Notes: generated by a model not told the origin, from the letters alone. A stretch of DNA of 64,000 bases from Isoetes taiwanensis (GCA_021234155.1 JAJEKV010000642.1:1-64000), one strand, 5' to 3'; positions 30,272 through 42,827 are shown, numbered from the stretch's first letter. Made by a program: numbers and translations.

Positions 30272-32349
30272 TGTTACAAAACAGAAAGCTTCTATATTGA
30301 ACTATCCCAAACAGCCTGGGACATGGCCTTAAGTACATAGGTGATGTCAAAAGACACAACCTAATCTAGAGACACGACTCTCTAATCTGGTGACCTTTAG
30401 TATAGATTGCCAACTTGGACTGCCATATCATTCATTCTGCTGATGTCATCAATCTGTTAGGATTATATCCGTCACACTTCCCCTTAATCTACAGATTGAT
30501 AAGTCTTGACTGCTGCAATTCTTAATTTCTTGGTTTCACTCTATACCCTCTGGTGTAAATTCCGGACATTCCACCTTCAGATAGACCAGCTACCAACTTG
30601 TGCATCTTTGGCCATAACTGCGTGCTTCTGCCAAAATACTGCACCTGTGAAGCTGAACCTGGAAGAAATTTTGAACATAACCTGACTAACTTCTTCCCTT
30701 GCTCCACATCTTCCCCTTGATCAATAATCCTGATCAGGGTTCTTTGTGATCTTGATGCCTTTATCTTTTATCATTAGCCATGAATAACTGAACCAATCAG
30801 ACAATGAATAATTGTTGCCTTCTTCACATTTCAGCAGTTGAAGAGCTAGAGCATATCACCTTCAAATTTTCAATACGCCCCATCTCTATTTGAGATATTT
30901 GGAAATGCTTCTTCATGAGGGCCATTTAAGGAAGCCTTAGTCGAGGATAAATCCCCGGTATCTCCCTCAGGTAGAAAACATTTTACATGCTTTATTTTCA
31001 TTCCAATCACTTTGCTCAAGTTTGGGAAATTTTCTTCTTGCTCAAATAGATTATAGACTCTATAAACATTATAAAATCTTAAGAATACCTCAACTGCTTC
31101 ATATGTATTCTCCACGACGAATCTCTGGCAACACCTGGGTTTAGACCCAACTTTGAAAAATAAACTGCAATGAAGTAATCTATGCCAATTTGTTATGAAA
31201 TAATCTGCAACGAAATTTCGAAGGTATCTTCATTGTGCATGTCGAGATGTTTGCCACATCGCAAAGATCTCAAACCGAGAAATTCTTCTGCGGCATATTC
31301 CTCTGAGCCTTATTCTTCCGCGGCATATATTCCAGCCTCTTAAGAATTCAAATCTGTGTAATGTTGCTTCTAATTCGTGGATGGTCTCTGGTTCAATCTC
31401 AGCACGAAATTTCCAGGAGTCGAGCATTAGTCCACGACAAAAATTGGACCTTTCTTTTGGTTTTGCAAATGGGTCTGCACCATTCTTCATCTTATAATCC
31501 TTGTATGACTCCTGCGTATTCATCTTGGTATGAGACTAAGATCATCTTCACTGGTAATGACATCTTCAGGGATATCGGACTGGTACATATCTTCCCCTGA
31601 ATCTGCAAGTTTTGCATCTTTCTGGCATCAAATCTTCCTACAGCAGAATAAGGGGTTAATTCTGCATGTCTGCAGCAATTTCTCAGCATCGTCTCCTCTT
31701 TTCATAAATGTTCGCCACATCAGCATCATAATCGACCAATATGTGCGTGCGCCATATTCTTCTGCAACCAGAACCCTCATCTTTGCAACCTTTCGGCATC
31801 TCAGATCCTTAATTTATGGAATAAGGTCTGCATCAAACGACCTCTACGTACTGCTGCATCTTTGTAAAATATAACGCTTCAATATTCGATCCTTTGACCC
31901 CATCAGCTGGAAGCACTAGGACTTCAATTTCGACCCCAGAACCAGCCGTTCTGGATCTTCTGCCAAAATGACATCTTCTTTAGAAAGAGGACCTTCTGCG
32001 TCCTAATTTCTTCTTGAAATCATAGGTTTAGGATCTCAATTTAGCTGTAGCCTAAATTGCAAGAGTGATTGCCTTCACCATGGCTGCCGTTTCAGACAGC
32101 CCTTGGGCACTCCATCGCTACATGAGCCTATGGCTCTGATACCATGTTACAAAAGAGAAAGCTTCTATATTGAACTATCCCAAACAGCCTGGGACATAGG
32201 CTTAAGTACATAGGTGATGTCAAAAGACACAACCTAATCTAGACCACGACTCTCTAATAATCGGTGACCTTTAGCATAGATTGCCAACTTGGACTGCCAT
32301 ATCATTCATTCTGGCGATGTCATCAATGCATTGGGATTACATCCGTCCA
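30272..32349 (-). mobile_element. TRIM-like LTR element, copy 1
   Basis: LTRs of about 205 bp (30272-30476 and 32145-32349) flank about 1.67 kb. On the minus strand the element has LTR, the primer site TGGTATCAGAGCC (32132-32144), an internal region without Pol domains, the polypurine tract AAGGGGAAG (30477-30485) and the second LTR. Its target duplication was GTCGG (30267-30271). An internal minus-strand frame at 30870-31115 (ENTYEAVEVFLRFYNVYRV) is also open in copy 2, but the copies are duplicates, so this is weak evidence for function. Confidence 0.85.
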
Positions 32350-32561
32350 CGGTCGAAATCCTAGCGTGTCCAAGTAAAACAAATTCAAAACCACAAAACC
32401 AACAGAAAGGAAGGGCAAGTTATTAAAGGTAGAAGGTGATGGTTCCCTTTTTGACATGGACCTTTTAATTTTGGCTTCGAACGTTATAAATCCGAAGGCG
32501 GGCGCCAATTTTAGCACTATGTAAGAAGAAGAGAAGATAGTCTGTCTTGCTTCCTCTCGAA

Positions 32562-32970
32562 ATGGATGTGCAATACAAACACGATACTCAAAAAGCTTGA
32601 TCCACAACATGAAGAAGATAAAACCCGGCGTGATCCGATATTCTTCTTGATGCGACCTTTTACGTGGAAGAATTGTTTTACGATATCCGAGTTCCTCCTT
32701 GGAGGGAACAAAATCACTCTTAGGGCGATGGTTTTAAAAGCTTGATTTTAAAAAGCATTCTTCAAACATAATCACCCATAGGTTGAATCTTACAGGTGGG
32801 AGTTATTAGTCCCTTAATGTCTCTGCCCGAGGCTTGTTGGGTTTTTTTCTTTATAAAGTCGTGGATCACCTTTTTGTCCAAGTTAGGAATCTGGAGCAAG
32901 CCCTTCACTAGGCAAGAAAATACTGTCATTCAAACATGCATTGTGTCCTGCTACGGGATTGCCTTTAGTG
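32562..32970 (+). pseudogene. Duplicated, broken YSL exon 1
   Basis: This is the copy of YSL exon 1 (36745-37147) in the first duplication unit. It starts with the same ATGGATGTGCAATACAAACA, retains pieces such as VPPWREQ and the donor TTTAGTGGTTAGC, but has many small insertions and deletions. The duplication ends within the following intron, so the rest of the gene is absent here. Transcription from the duplicated upstream region would yield no transporter. Confidence 0.9.
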
Positions 32971-33606
32971 GTTAGCATTCTATTCTCTTCTATTCTATTC
33001 CAATCCATTCTATTATATTCTATTCTATTCTATTCAATGCAGAGATTTTGTAAACTTCTGCGATTTTTGGAGAATCGGGAAATGTTTCAGGCTGCCAAAA
33101 CCTCTAAAATCTTAGAAAATCGAATTAAGAAAAATTCCAAAAATACTTTTCACCAAACCAGAAAATCCCAAATTAACAAGCTTGATAAGCTAAGGTTAGC
33201 TATGTGAATCATTAATTATTAAGATAGAAACCTAATCCTAAACCCTAATTCGAATTTAGGGCTTAACCTAATATTAAAAAAGACTAAAATATTAAATTAG
33301 TTAATGATAACCAATCTAGAATTGCCACCTGGTCCAAATCGATTGGGCAAGGCAGAACTGCTAACTTGGGACACCTAAATTGGGGCTTCCACTGCCCCAA
33401 TTCGATTTGGGGGCAATTGGAGAGGAGGAGGAGCCTATTCAACCAGAGCATGGAGAACCTAAGAGATGGAAGATCTAGCTGAGATACCGATTAGTAGGCT
33501 TAGTTAGCTTGAGATTCTAGATAGAGATTAACCCTTGGTTGTTTAGATAGATGATTAATCTCTATTTCATGTTCTATTTGAAGAGATGGATGTACGTAGA
33601 TATTGA

Positions 33607-33815
33607 GGAAAAATTACAAACTACCCTTATGTTTTGACGAATTTCACGACATACCCCTGAGTTTAAATAAATTATTGGGATGCCCTTGATCAAAGTATAA
33701 CTCTTTGTCATAGAATACCCTTAGATATTCATGGTGCCTTTTTAGCAAAGATGCCTATTTCTATTCTTAGTACCTTAAAGGAAGGCAAAACATAAGGGTA
33801 TTTTGTAGTTTTTCC
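33607..33815. mobile_element. MITE-like element, copy 2
   Basis: Same hairpin element as 29462-29677, slightly shorter. It was present before the 4.15 kb duplication. Confidence 0.7.
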
Positions 33816-34159
33816 CTATGTATTATGATAGTTTTCCTTACGTTCCTCCTATGTTTGTGGGGACTTTGGGGAGTAGAGACCTAGAGACTATGTAGAAGTA
33901 GAGATGCTCCTAGCTAGAATCCCTTAAATCCCAATAAATGGAGCCTGTGCACAAGAGCCCACCTGGATGTGGATGCTATGTTGTGATTCAGCACCAGATA
34001 ATGGGTATGATGGTAAAAAAGAGGTGAGATCTTGCCTAACATGGCTACAAGATTCCAATAGTGTGTTAGGCTTATAGTCTGGTCCTTTGAAGGGGCCTAG
34101 TATGGGTCCGATAAGTGAAGCGAGGTGGGATCTTGCATAGCATTGGCTACAAGATTACT

Positions 34160-34448
34160 TGCACGAGCAGCATGATATACATTAGATAAGCCTTCGGGAG
34201 TGGCAACTCTACCTCTTCTTGTCTCATAAAAGTCTTCCAATTGCTAGAATCCAATCACAGTACTCCAAATTGGATCCTGCAAGTTGGCCGAGACAATCCA
34301 ATAGCTTTTGACGGGGTATGGTGTCAAATGCTTTAGCAAACTCAATAAAACAGCATAACAAAGGCTTATTTTGTGATTTGGTTGTCTCACAATCTCAATC
34401 ATGGTCGAAGTGTAATGAGGTGATCTAATGTAGAGTGTCCCCTGCCGG
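34160..34448 (-). pseudogene. LINE reverse transcriptase fragment, unit 2
   Basis: Same RT segment as 29987-30271, with further frameshifts. It is split from its upstream residues, which lie at about 36534-36555, by the second TRIM-like copy. Confidence 0.7.
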
Positions 34449-36533
34449 TGTTACAAAACAGAAAAGCTTCTATATTGAACTATCCCAAGCGACTGGGACA
34501 TGGCCTTAAGTACATAGGTGATGTCAAAAGACACAACCTAATCTAGAGACACGACTCTCTAATCTGGTGACCTTTAGCATAGATTGCCAACTTGGACTGC
34601 CATATCATTCATTACTGCACGATGTCATCAACTTTGTTAGGATTACATCCGTCACACTTCCCCTTAATCTCTGATTGATAAGTTTTGGCCGGCTGCAATT
34701 CTTAATTTCTTGGTTTCACTCTATATCCTCGGTGTAAATTAGGACATTCCACCTTCGGATAGACCAGCTACCAACTTGTGCATCTTTGGCCATAGCTGGC
34801 TGCGCGCTGTAAAAATCGCACTTTGTGATTGAACACGAAGGAATTTTGATCACAACCTGACTAACTCCTTCCCTTGTTCCACATCTTCCCCTTGAGCAAT
34901 AATCCTGATCAGGGTTCTTTGTGATCTTGATGCCTTTATCTTTTATCATTAGCCATGAATAACTGAACCAATCAGACAATGAATAATTGTTGCCTTCTTC
35001 ACATTTCAGCAATTGAAGAGCTAGAGCATATCACCTTCAAATTTTCAATACGCCCCACCTCTATTTGAGATATTTGGAAATGCTTCTTCATGAGGGCCAT
35101 TTAAGGAAGCCTTAGTCGAGGATAAATCCCCGGTATCTCCCTCAGGTAGAAAACATTTTACATGCTTTATTTTCATTCCAATCACTTTGCTCAAGTTTGG
35201 GAAATTTTCTTCTTGCTCAAATAGATTATAGACTCTATAAACATTATAAAATCTTAAGAATACCTCAACTGCTTCATATGTATTCTCCACGGCGAATCTC
35301 TGGCAACACCTGGGTTTAGACCCAACTTTGAAAATAAATTGCAATGAAGTAATCTATGCCAATTTGTTATGAAATAATCTGCAACGAAATTTCGAAGGTA
35401 TCTTCATTGTGCATGTCGAGATGTTTGCCACATTGCAAAGATCTCAAACCGAGAAATTCTTCTGCGGCATATTCCTCTGCGCCTTATTCTTTTGCGGCAT
35501 ATATTCCAGCCTCTTAAGAATTCAAATCTGTGTAATGTTGCTTCTAATTCGTGGATGGTCTCTGGTTCAATCTCAGCACGAAATTTCCAGGAGTCGAGCA
35601 TTCGTCCACGACAAAAATTGGTTTTGCAAATGGGTCTGCACCATTCTTCATCTTATAATCCTTGTATGACTCCTGCGTATTCATCTTGGTTAAGATCATC
35701 TTCACTGGTAATGACATCTTCAGGGATATCGGACTGGTACATATCTTCCCCTGAATCTGCAAGTTTTGCATCTTTCTGGCATCAAATCTTCCTACAGCAG
35801 AATAAGGGGTTAATTCTGCATGTCTGCAGCAATTTCTCAGCATCGTCTCCTCTTTTCATAAATGTTCGCCACATCAGCATCATAATCTGCCAATATGTGC
35901 GTGCGCCATATTCTTCTGCAACCAGAACCCTCATCTTTGCAACCTTTCTGCATCTCAGATCCTTAATTTATTGAATAAGTCAGATCCTTAATTTATTGAA
36001 TAAGGTGTGCATCAAACGGCCTCTAAGTACTGCTGCATCTTTGTAAAATATAACTCTTCAATATTCGATCCTTTGACCCCATCAGCCGGAAGCACTAGGT
36101 CTTCAATTTCGACCCCAGAACCAGCCGTTCTGGATCTTCTGCCAAAATGACATCTTCTTTAGAAAGAGGACCTTCTGCGTCCTAATTTCTTCTTGAAATC
36201 ATACGTCCAGGATCTTCTAAATTTAACTGTAGCCTAAATTGCAAGAGTGATTGCCTTCACCATATGGCTGCCGTTTCAGACAGCCCTTGGGCACTCCATC
36301 GCTACATGAGCCTATGGCTCTGATACCATGTTAGAAAAGAGAAAGCTTCTATATTGAACTATCCCAAACAGCCTGGGACATGGCCTTAAGTACATAGGTG
36401 ATGTCAAAAGACACAACCTAATCTAGAGACACGACTCTCTAATCTGGTGACCTTTAGCATAGATTGCCAACTAGGACTGCCATATCATTCATTTTGCTGA
36501 TGTCATCAATCTGTTAGGATTACATCCGTCACA
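34449..36533 (-). mobile_element. TRIM-like LTR element, copy 2
   Basis: LTRs lie at 34449-34656 and 36329-36533. The primer site TGGTATCAGAGCC is at 36316-36328 on the minus strand, directly after the LTR end. The target duplication is GCCGG (34444-34448, one mismatch) and GTCGG (36534-36538). Joining the flanks across one target copy restores a continuous LINE reading (QAGF then RQGHS), which confirms the boundaries. The 99-codon minus-strand frame at 35045-35344 is unrecognised. Confidence 0.87.
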
Positions 36534-36744
36534 GTCGGAATCCTGCCTGTCCAAGTAAGACAAATTCAAAACCACAAAACCAAGAGAAAGGAAGGGCAAG
36601 TTATTAAAGGCAGAAGGTCATGGTTCCCTTTTTGACATGGGACCTTTTAATTTTGGCTTCGAACGTTATAAATCCGAAGGCGGGCGCCAATTTTAGCACT
36701 ATATAAGAAGAAGAGAAGATAGTCTGTCTTGCTTCCTATCCGAA

Positions 36745-39627
36745 ATGGATGTGCAATACAAACACGATACTCAGAAAAGCTTCAATCCACAACATGAAGA
36801 AGATAAAACCAGCGTGATCCGATATTCTTCTTCAGTGCTAGCCTTTTCTGTGGAAGAATTGTTTTCTGATATCCCAGTTCCTCCTTGGAGGGAACAAATC
36901 ACTCTTAGGGCAGTGGTTTTAAGCGCAGTTTTGGGCGCATTCTTCAGCATAATCACCCATAGGCTGAATCTTACAGTGGGAGTTATTCCGTCCCTTAATG
37001 TCTCTGCAGGCTTGTTGGGTTTTTTCTTTATAAAACTGTGGATCACCTTTTTGTCCAAGTTAGGAATCTGGAGCAAGCCCTTCACTAGGCAAGAAAATAC
37101 TGTCATTCAAACATGCATTGTGTCCTGCTATGGGATTGCTTTTAGTGGTTAGCATTCTATTCTACTCTATTCCAATCCATTCTATTCTATTCTATTCTAT
37201 TCAATGCAGAATTTTGTTCAATTCAATGCAAAAGAATGGTTTTGTTCTTACTTCTTAGATACGCAGGAGGATTTGGGTCGTACCTTTTGAGTCTGGACCG
37301 CACTTCATATGATAATATTGGATCAAACTACAGAGGCAATAGAGCCCAGGACGTCAAAAACCCATCTTTGGGATGGATTTATGCGTTTATATTCACTGTT
37401 AGCTTTCTCGGGGTCCTTGTTCTTGTTCCCCTTCGCAAGGTATGCATTGTTTTTTTTTTTTAACATGCTTTTTCCTCTTTTTTTCTTCTCTATCTATAAA
37501 ACTGAAATATATTTTTCTTTTATAGATTATGATCCTCAAATACAAGCTTACTTACCCAAGCGGAACTGCAACAGCCGTTCTTATCAACAGTTTCCATACT
37601 CCACATGGTGCCAAGATTGCTAAGTAATTTTTTATTTTATTTCTTTATGTTGAATTCAAGTTTTATTTTTATTTTATTTTTTAGCCGGTTTTTTTTTTTT
37701 TTTTTTTGAGGGTAAGAAATTTTTGATTAATATGAAAAGGGTCAAGTTTTATTAGCTCACTTTTAATACAAGAGTTATTCCTCCTATGTTTATGTCTATT
37801 TGTTCATTGTTTTAGGAAGCAAATAAAGTCATTAGGGAAAAGCTTCTGCTTTAGTTTCCTTTGGAGCTTTTTCAAGTGGTTCTACAGCGGGCTAGGGGAT
37901 GCAACCTGTGGTTTTGATAACTTCCCTTCTCTTGGTTTGAAGGCATATGCGAATAGGTAAAGTTTCGGCCTAAATAATGAATGCGTGACTCGTAAACACG
38001 ACTTATACCTTGTGTTTGTTATTCTGTAGGTTTTACTTTGATTTTAATTTGACGTACATAGGGGCAGGAATGATTTGTCCTCATATTGTCAATGTGTCTG
38101 TTTTGATCGGTGCCATTGCTTCCTGGGGTTTTATGTGGCCCCTTATTAATAATCGTGAGGGTGAATGGTACCCTGCTAACTTGCCCCACAAGAGTTCCAA
38201 CTTTGAAGGTCTATATGGTTACAAGGTACATTCTTTTTTCCATGCATTAGTTCTATGGAATGTTCATAGGGCCAAGCCACCAAGTTAATACTTTGCTAAT
38301 GCATTTGAGTCTTTTGTAGGTTTTTGTAGCCATCGCTTTGATCCTTGGAGATGGACTATATAATTTTGTAAAGATATTCATCATTAGCATGAAGTCAGTT
38401 AACTTTTCGCCTATTGTTTTGGGAGCAAAGAGAATTATCATTAGCATGAAATCTAAGTACTACAACAACGAAAAACTCCCTGTCATTGATGCTAAAAACT
38501 GTGAGCGTGCTTTTCCGAAGCATTACAATACATTTTAGCTAATCCCAATTTTTTCTTTTTGTGGCTAATGAACTAACTTTTTTTATCATACGTCGTGTTG
38601 CAGGTAATACGCACAATGGAGGATTGATGTTCAACAATGCATCTGCATTGATGTCAATAGATGAAAAGGCATTTGAATGCTGGATGTCACTAGATGAAAA
38701 GGAAAGGACAGCTGCATTTTTGCAGGATAGGATTCCGGTTTGGGTGGCGACATCGGGGTATGTTGCATTATCGCTATTTCAATTGGTGTGATGCCCCAAA
38801 TTTTCCCACCATTGAAATGGTATTATGTGTTCATATGCTACCTTTTGGCCCCAGTCTTTGCATTTTGCAATGCTTACGGATGTGGGTTGAGCCAGATTGA
38901 GCCCGGCATCCACTTATGGAAACTAAGGTCTCTTCAGTATTTCGCAAACATGGGCTGGTAGTCAAGGTGGTGTTGTTCTTTGGACTAGGTGCTTGTGGAG
39001 TGATGATGTCCATTGTTTCTCGACCTCGACCTCATGCAAGACTTCAAAACGGGATATCTCACACGTTTCGTCTCCGGCTCTATGTTTGCAAGTCGGCTCC
39101 TTGGAACTTTACTAGGATGTATTATGGCTCCTCATCACATTTTGGATGTTTTGGAAGGCATTTGACATTGGAAATGAAGATGGTCAATACAAGGCTCCAT
39201 ATCTTTTGTAATCTATCGACAAATGGCAATAATTGAGTCGAAGGATTCTCACCGCCTACCCATTGCCCTTCAACTTTGCTATGGGTTCTTTGCCTTTGCT
39301 ATTGTTGTTAATGCAATGCGTGATATCATACCCCCAAGGTTTTCTAAGTACATACCCATACCTATGGCGATGGCAATTCCATTTTATATTGGGGCCTACT
39401 TCACTATTGATATGTTTATAGGTACAATCATTGTATTTGTTTGGCAGCTCATGAACAGGGAAAAGTCAGACATCTATGTTCCTGCCGTGGCATCTGGATT
39501 GATTTGTGGAGATGGAGTTTGGTCAGTGCCATCTGCAATTTTGGCACTTGCTAAAGTAAACTCTCCCATTTGCATGATGTTCTATCCATCAACAATAGCA
39601 GCAGCTATTCAAGATAATTTTCCTTGA
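36745..39627 (+). pseudogene. YSL: Yellow Stripe-Like (YSL) metal-nicotianamine transporter, seven exons, frameshifted last exon
   Basis: YSL proteins of the oligopeptide transporter family move metal-nicotianamine complexes across membranes. Exons are 36745-37147, 37267-37439, 37526-37623, 37816-37956, 38030-38225, 38320-38500 and 38604-39627, all with GT-AG introns and consistent phases. Family landmarks are [125 protein letters not shown] and PAVASGLICGDGVW. The summed length, about 735 codons, is near the usual 660-720. Between about 38755 and 39225 the frame shifts roughly six times, so no full protein is possible as read. Either this is a recent pseudogene or the sequence has local errors. 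Introns are short (73-192 bp). Confidence 0.9.
37148..37203. repeat. ATTCT microsatellite in YSL intron 1
   Basis: A run of ATTCT/ATTCC pentamers follows the exon 1 donor. The same run at 32971-33033 ends the first duplication unit, so the right-hand duplication breakpoint lies just beyond this pentamer run. Confidence 0.8.
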
Positions 39628-39829
39628 GAGGAGTATTAATTATCCTTACAAACATGGTTTTTGCCAGCAAAAAAGTTATTTTTATAGAAGTGCCTTGATA
39701 TTTAGGGAGTGTTGTAAAAAGTGTAGAAAAGTTACTTTTTGTTTAGGTGAGTGCGAAGTTGCCCTAATCTAAATACTTCATGTGTTGAACTTGAGATAAT
39801 GTATTGTATCAGTAAATATAGCACTCAAA

Positions 39830-40530
39830 AGATTCCCCAATATTCTATGGGGTTCACATGAATTTCTCTAAGATTCCCCTTGATCCCCTTAACATTCCCC
39901 TATATCTTCTAAGGTTCCATAAGGGTTCTCCAGGATTCTAATCAGATTCACTAGATTTTCAAAGATTTTGTCAAGATTCATCTAGATTCCTCAAGATTTT
40001 ATGTAGATTCTCCTAGGTTCTCAAAGATTTCACCAAGATTTTACTTAGAGTCTATAAAGATTCCCTTAGATTCCCAAAGATTCTCTCAAGATTTCCATAG
40101 ATTCCCTAAGGTTCTCTTGAGAATCCCTTAGATTTACAAATATTATCCTAATTTCTCTAGATTCCCCAAGATTTTATATAGATTCCCTTATATTCTATAA
40201 AGATACACATAGATTCTTTAAGATTCCATCAACATTCCTCTAGATTCTAAAAAATTTCATGAAGATTTTGTTATATTCCCCTTGATTCTCAAAGATTCTC
40301 TTGAAATTCCCATAGATTTTCGAAGATTCTTTTGAGATTCGTCTAGTTCTCTAAGACCCTATGAAGATTCTCCTAGATTCTCTTAAATTACCAAAGATTC
40401 TCGTAAGATTCATAAGATTCCCCTAAATTTTCTAAGTTGCCATAAAGATTCCTTTGGATTCTCTCAAAATTCAATTAGCTTAGATTCATCGAGTTTTCTT
40501 GAATATCCTTAGATTCCCTCGAAATTCCTT
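39830..40530. repeat. Degenerate GATTC-rich tandem array
   Basis: Dozens of short, imperfect units of the type AGATTC(T/C)C(C/T)(T/A)AGATTC, roughly 10-24 bases each, run through about 700 bp just downstream of YSL. A shorter block of the same kind lies at 44780-44960. No coding sequence is present. Confidence 0.7.
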
Positions 40531-40539
40531 GATGATCTT

Positions 40540-42390
40540 TTAACCTGATGATGCGGGTTCCCGCAGCAACAATTTATTGACAAATTACCACTCATTAGAA
40601 AGCTCTCAACGAGACGAATCCAATGGCATGGGTCCCAGCTTGATTCGACACCTCTATTGCAAGCTACATCCATCTGAATGCGATGTACAAAAGGAAGCTT
40701 CCTAGAAGTTAATAAATTAACTGCTTACAAAAAGTTCAACAGTCAAGATCTTTGCCCCCTTCTCCCATCAATGGCCTGGATCAAAAGCCCCAATTCCACC
40801 TTCCATGCACCTTCTAACCACATTAGCCTCACCCTTTGATCCGACGGCCTAGAGGCATGGTGCATGTCCCGCGTATGAACCCACCCATGACCCATCCATG
40901 CCTCTCCAAAAAAAAAAAAAAAATTTAAATGTTGATACCAATGCAGCAAAATGAAAGGAAGGAAACAAACATACAGACATAACAGAACACATAGACTCAT
41001 ACCTAATCTTCCCGAGAATCTATTTGCTCTCTATTTGCTCTTCTGTAAGCATGAATGATTCCCTTTGCAAAACTTGATCTGCTGCTAAGAAAAAGCTGCA
41101 ATCGATCAAGTTCATATCTAAAAGATAAGAAATTAAGGGCTACGAATAATTTACCTGAAGCTCCAGCAAGTTGCAGCTCTAGCCCGTTGCTATAAGGAAC
41201 ACAGTCTTCGCTGCTAATCTGTTGATTCTTCTAAACTGGAGGAACCGGAGCTATGACATTGTAGCTGTGCCCTTGGAACTATTTGTATAACTCCAGGCCG
41301 TAACTCAAAGAGTAACTAAACTCAAGAATAAAAAAATACACAAAATGTTGTCTGGAATGCAGAAACAATAACAACTCAATACTAAAAATCTGATAAATTG
41401 GGATGAATAGAGGTAGTCGTTGAAGTTCTTTGTGGACATGTAGGTGTATTACATCTCTAAAGGAGTTGTTGCAAACGATATACAACCGTAAACCATGACT
41501 ATCAGATAACGCTTGATGCACAGTCAATAATTGAAGTTGCCAGTGATGGGACTGCGGAGGTGGGAAACTCAATGGAGCAGAAATTTGCAAAAGTAGATGA
41601 CTTGCACAAGTACCTTGATGGGAAAGTGGTCTTTGGTACATGAAATACTTTCCGATTTGTTTGTTATGGTATTGAGATAGAATACATTGTATAATTTCTC
41701 CTGCTTGCAGATGTCATTGGAATTGTTTGCTCGGTCTTTGTGTCAAAGCGTTAAGTAGGAAATATGATAAGCAAGATGTTTTAAAAGCGTACCATCAGCC
41801 TCCTTGATGAAAGGTATTTTATGAATACAACACAGTGTGTGGATATTTTCTAACAAAGAAAACATATTCCAGTGGAAAAAGTGTAAATGTGAGCCTATGG
41901 GAGATCTTCTTGCGTGAATGAAGGAGAGAAGCTATGCATAAAATGTTGTGTGACATCCCAATAGTATCTTGACTCGTGTTCGAGCTAGCAAATTTCGAGG
42001 TTCTACTAATACTATTGATTGAATTAAATTGCTCATTGAAGCTGGCGATTAGATAGTGTCTTACCTTGGTGTCTCTTTGTCAACAACAAATAAAACAATG
42101 ATGGAATTAAATCCAAAAGCGGTGTTCGGCTCTTGCCTTTACGCATACATGGTATGGGTTACGTGACTTCCCTTTAAATATTGTAGCATGCTAATTCAAT
42201 CACACTAAAGGTATGAGCAAGAGGGACGAAGTGTACAACGACGCTAGCGGTACATTGCATGATCGTGCATTTGTATCGGACATATTACAACCAATACATT
42301 TGGGGATGGGCGGGTAGGTTGTTAGTATGAGGTATGTTGATTCCGTGCTTTTGCGGTCGCTTATTCTAAGCTGCTTCTTGTGAAGATTGA
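40540..42390. other. No recognised gene
   Basis: I see no supported feature except an A/T homopolymer near 40908-40922. Open frames on either strand (for example 41279-41641 minus) have no recognisable motifs. Confidence 0.4.
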
Positions 42391-42399
42391 GCACTTCAA

Positions 42400-42720
42400 T
42401 GTTCGCGTGCATAACGTTTATTGATCCAAACCATGTAATGTGGTATGAGGCATGTGTAAGATGCATTAAGAAGGTAAAGCGAGAATCAATTTTGGTGTGA
42501 GAAATGTGGGGCGGCTCTTGAACCATTAAAGAGGTGAGAGAGATCTGATTTACCAATTGCTTTGAATGGATGTGTGATGTCATTGTTATGATCAGGTATA
42601 TATTCCATGCAACGTTGGGAGATGCAACAGGAGAAATTGTAGTTACTATCTTCAATAATGAAGGAGGAAGCACCTGCTCCAGCGATGGCACCGTAGAAAA
42701 ATATATCTGATGGTTGTGGC
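42400..42720 (+). pseudogene. RPA1-like single-stranded-DNA-binding domain fragment
   Basis: The plus strand reads MWYEACVRCIKKVKRE near 42435-42480. After a frame change come CEKCGAALEPLKR near 42507-42545, then IFHATLGDATGEIVVTIFNN near 42600-42660. This matches the zinc ribbon (two CxxC pairs) and OB-fold of the C-terminal DNA-binding domain of replication protein A large subunit. Stops and frameshifts break it. It may be a decayed host RPA1 paralogue or cargo of a Helitron, which in plants often carry RPA-like genes. I see no Helitron ends. Confidence 0.6.
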
Positions 42721-42827
42721 GATTCAGAACAGCTCATGAAGACGCGGAGATTTCCCTAAGATTTAAACTGGCCATGTTCAAAAGCGAGATCCACGGCACC
42801 TGCGGCGTTTCAAAAAATCATATCATC

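Larger units (their letters stand above)
28899..33042. repeat. Tandem duplication, unit 1 (about 4.15 kb)
   Basis: This segment recurs in the same order and orientation at 33043-37210, offset by about 4144 bp. It includes an LTR fragment with a MITE, a LINE fragment holding a TRIM-like element, YSL upstream sequence and YSL exon 1. The join at 33043 shares only AGATTTTGT with the left border at 28899, consistent with a non-homologous or microhomology-mediated duplication. The YSL exon in this unit is broken while that in unit 2 is intact. Confidence 0.92.
33043..37210. repeat. Tandem duplication, unit 2 (about 4.15 kb)
   Basis: This is the second copy of 28899-33042. It runs directly into the rest of the YSL gene, so it is the unit in its original position relative to YSL exons 2-7. 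Clusters of small indels distinguish the copies, for example around 34080-34160. Confidence 0.92.

Noticed and set aside
32323-32717. Minus-strand frames over the duplicated YSL upstream region
   Set aside because: The plus strand is the YSL leader and exon 1 copy. The minus frames are not maintained in the second unit.
42200-42737. Long minus-strand open frames opposite the RPA1-like fragment
   Set aside because: The plus strand carries the recognisable zinc-ribbon and OB-fold residues. The minus frames have no motif and are shadows.
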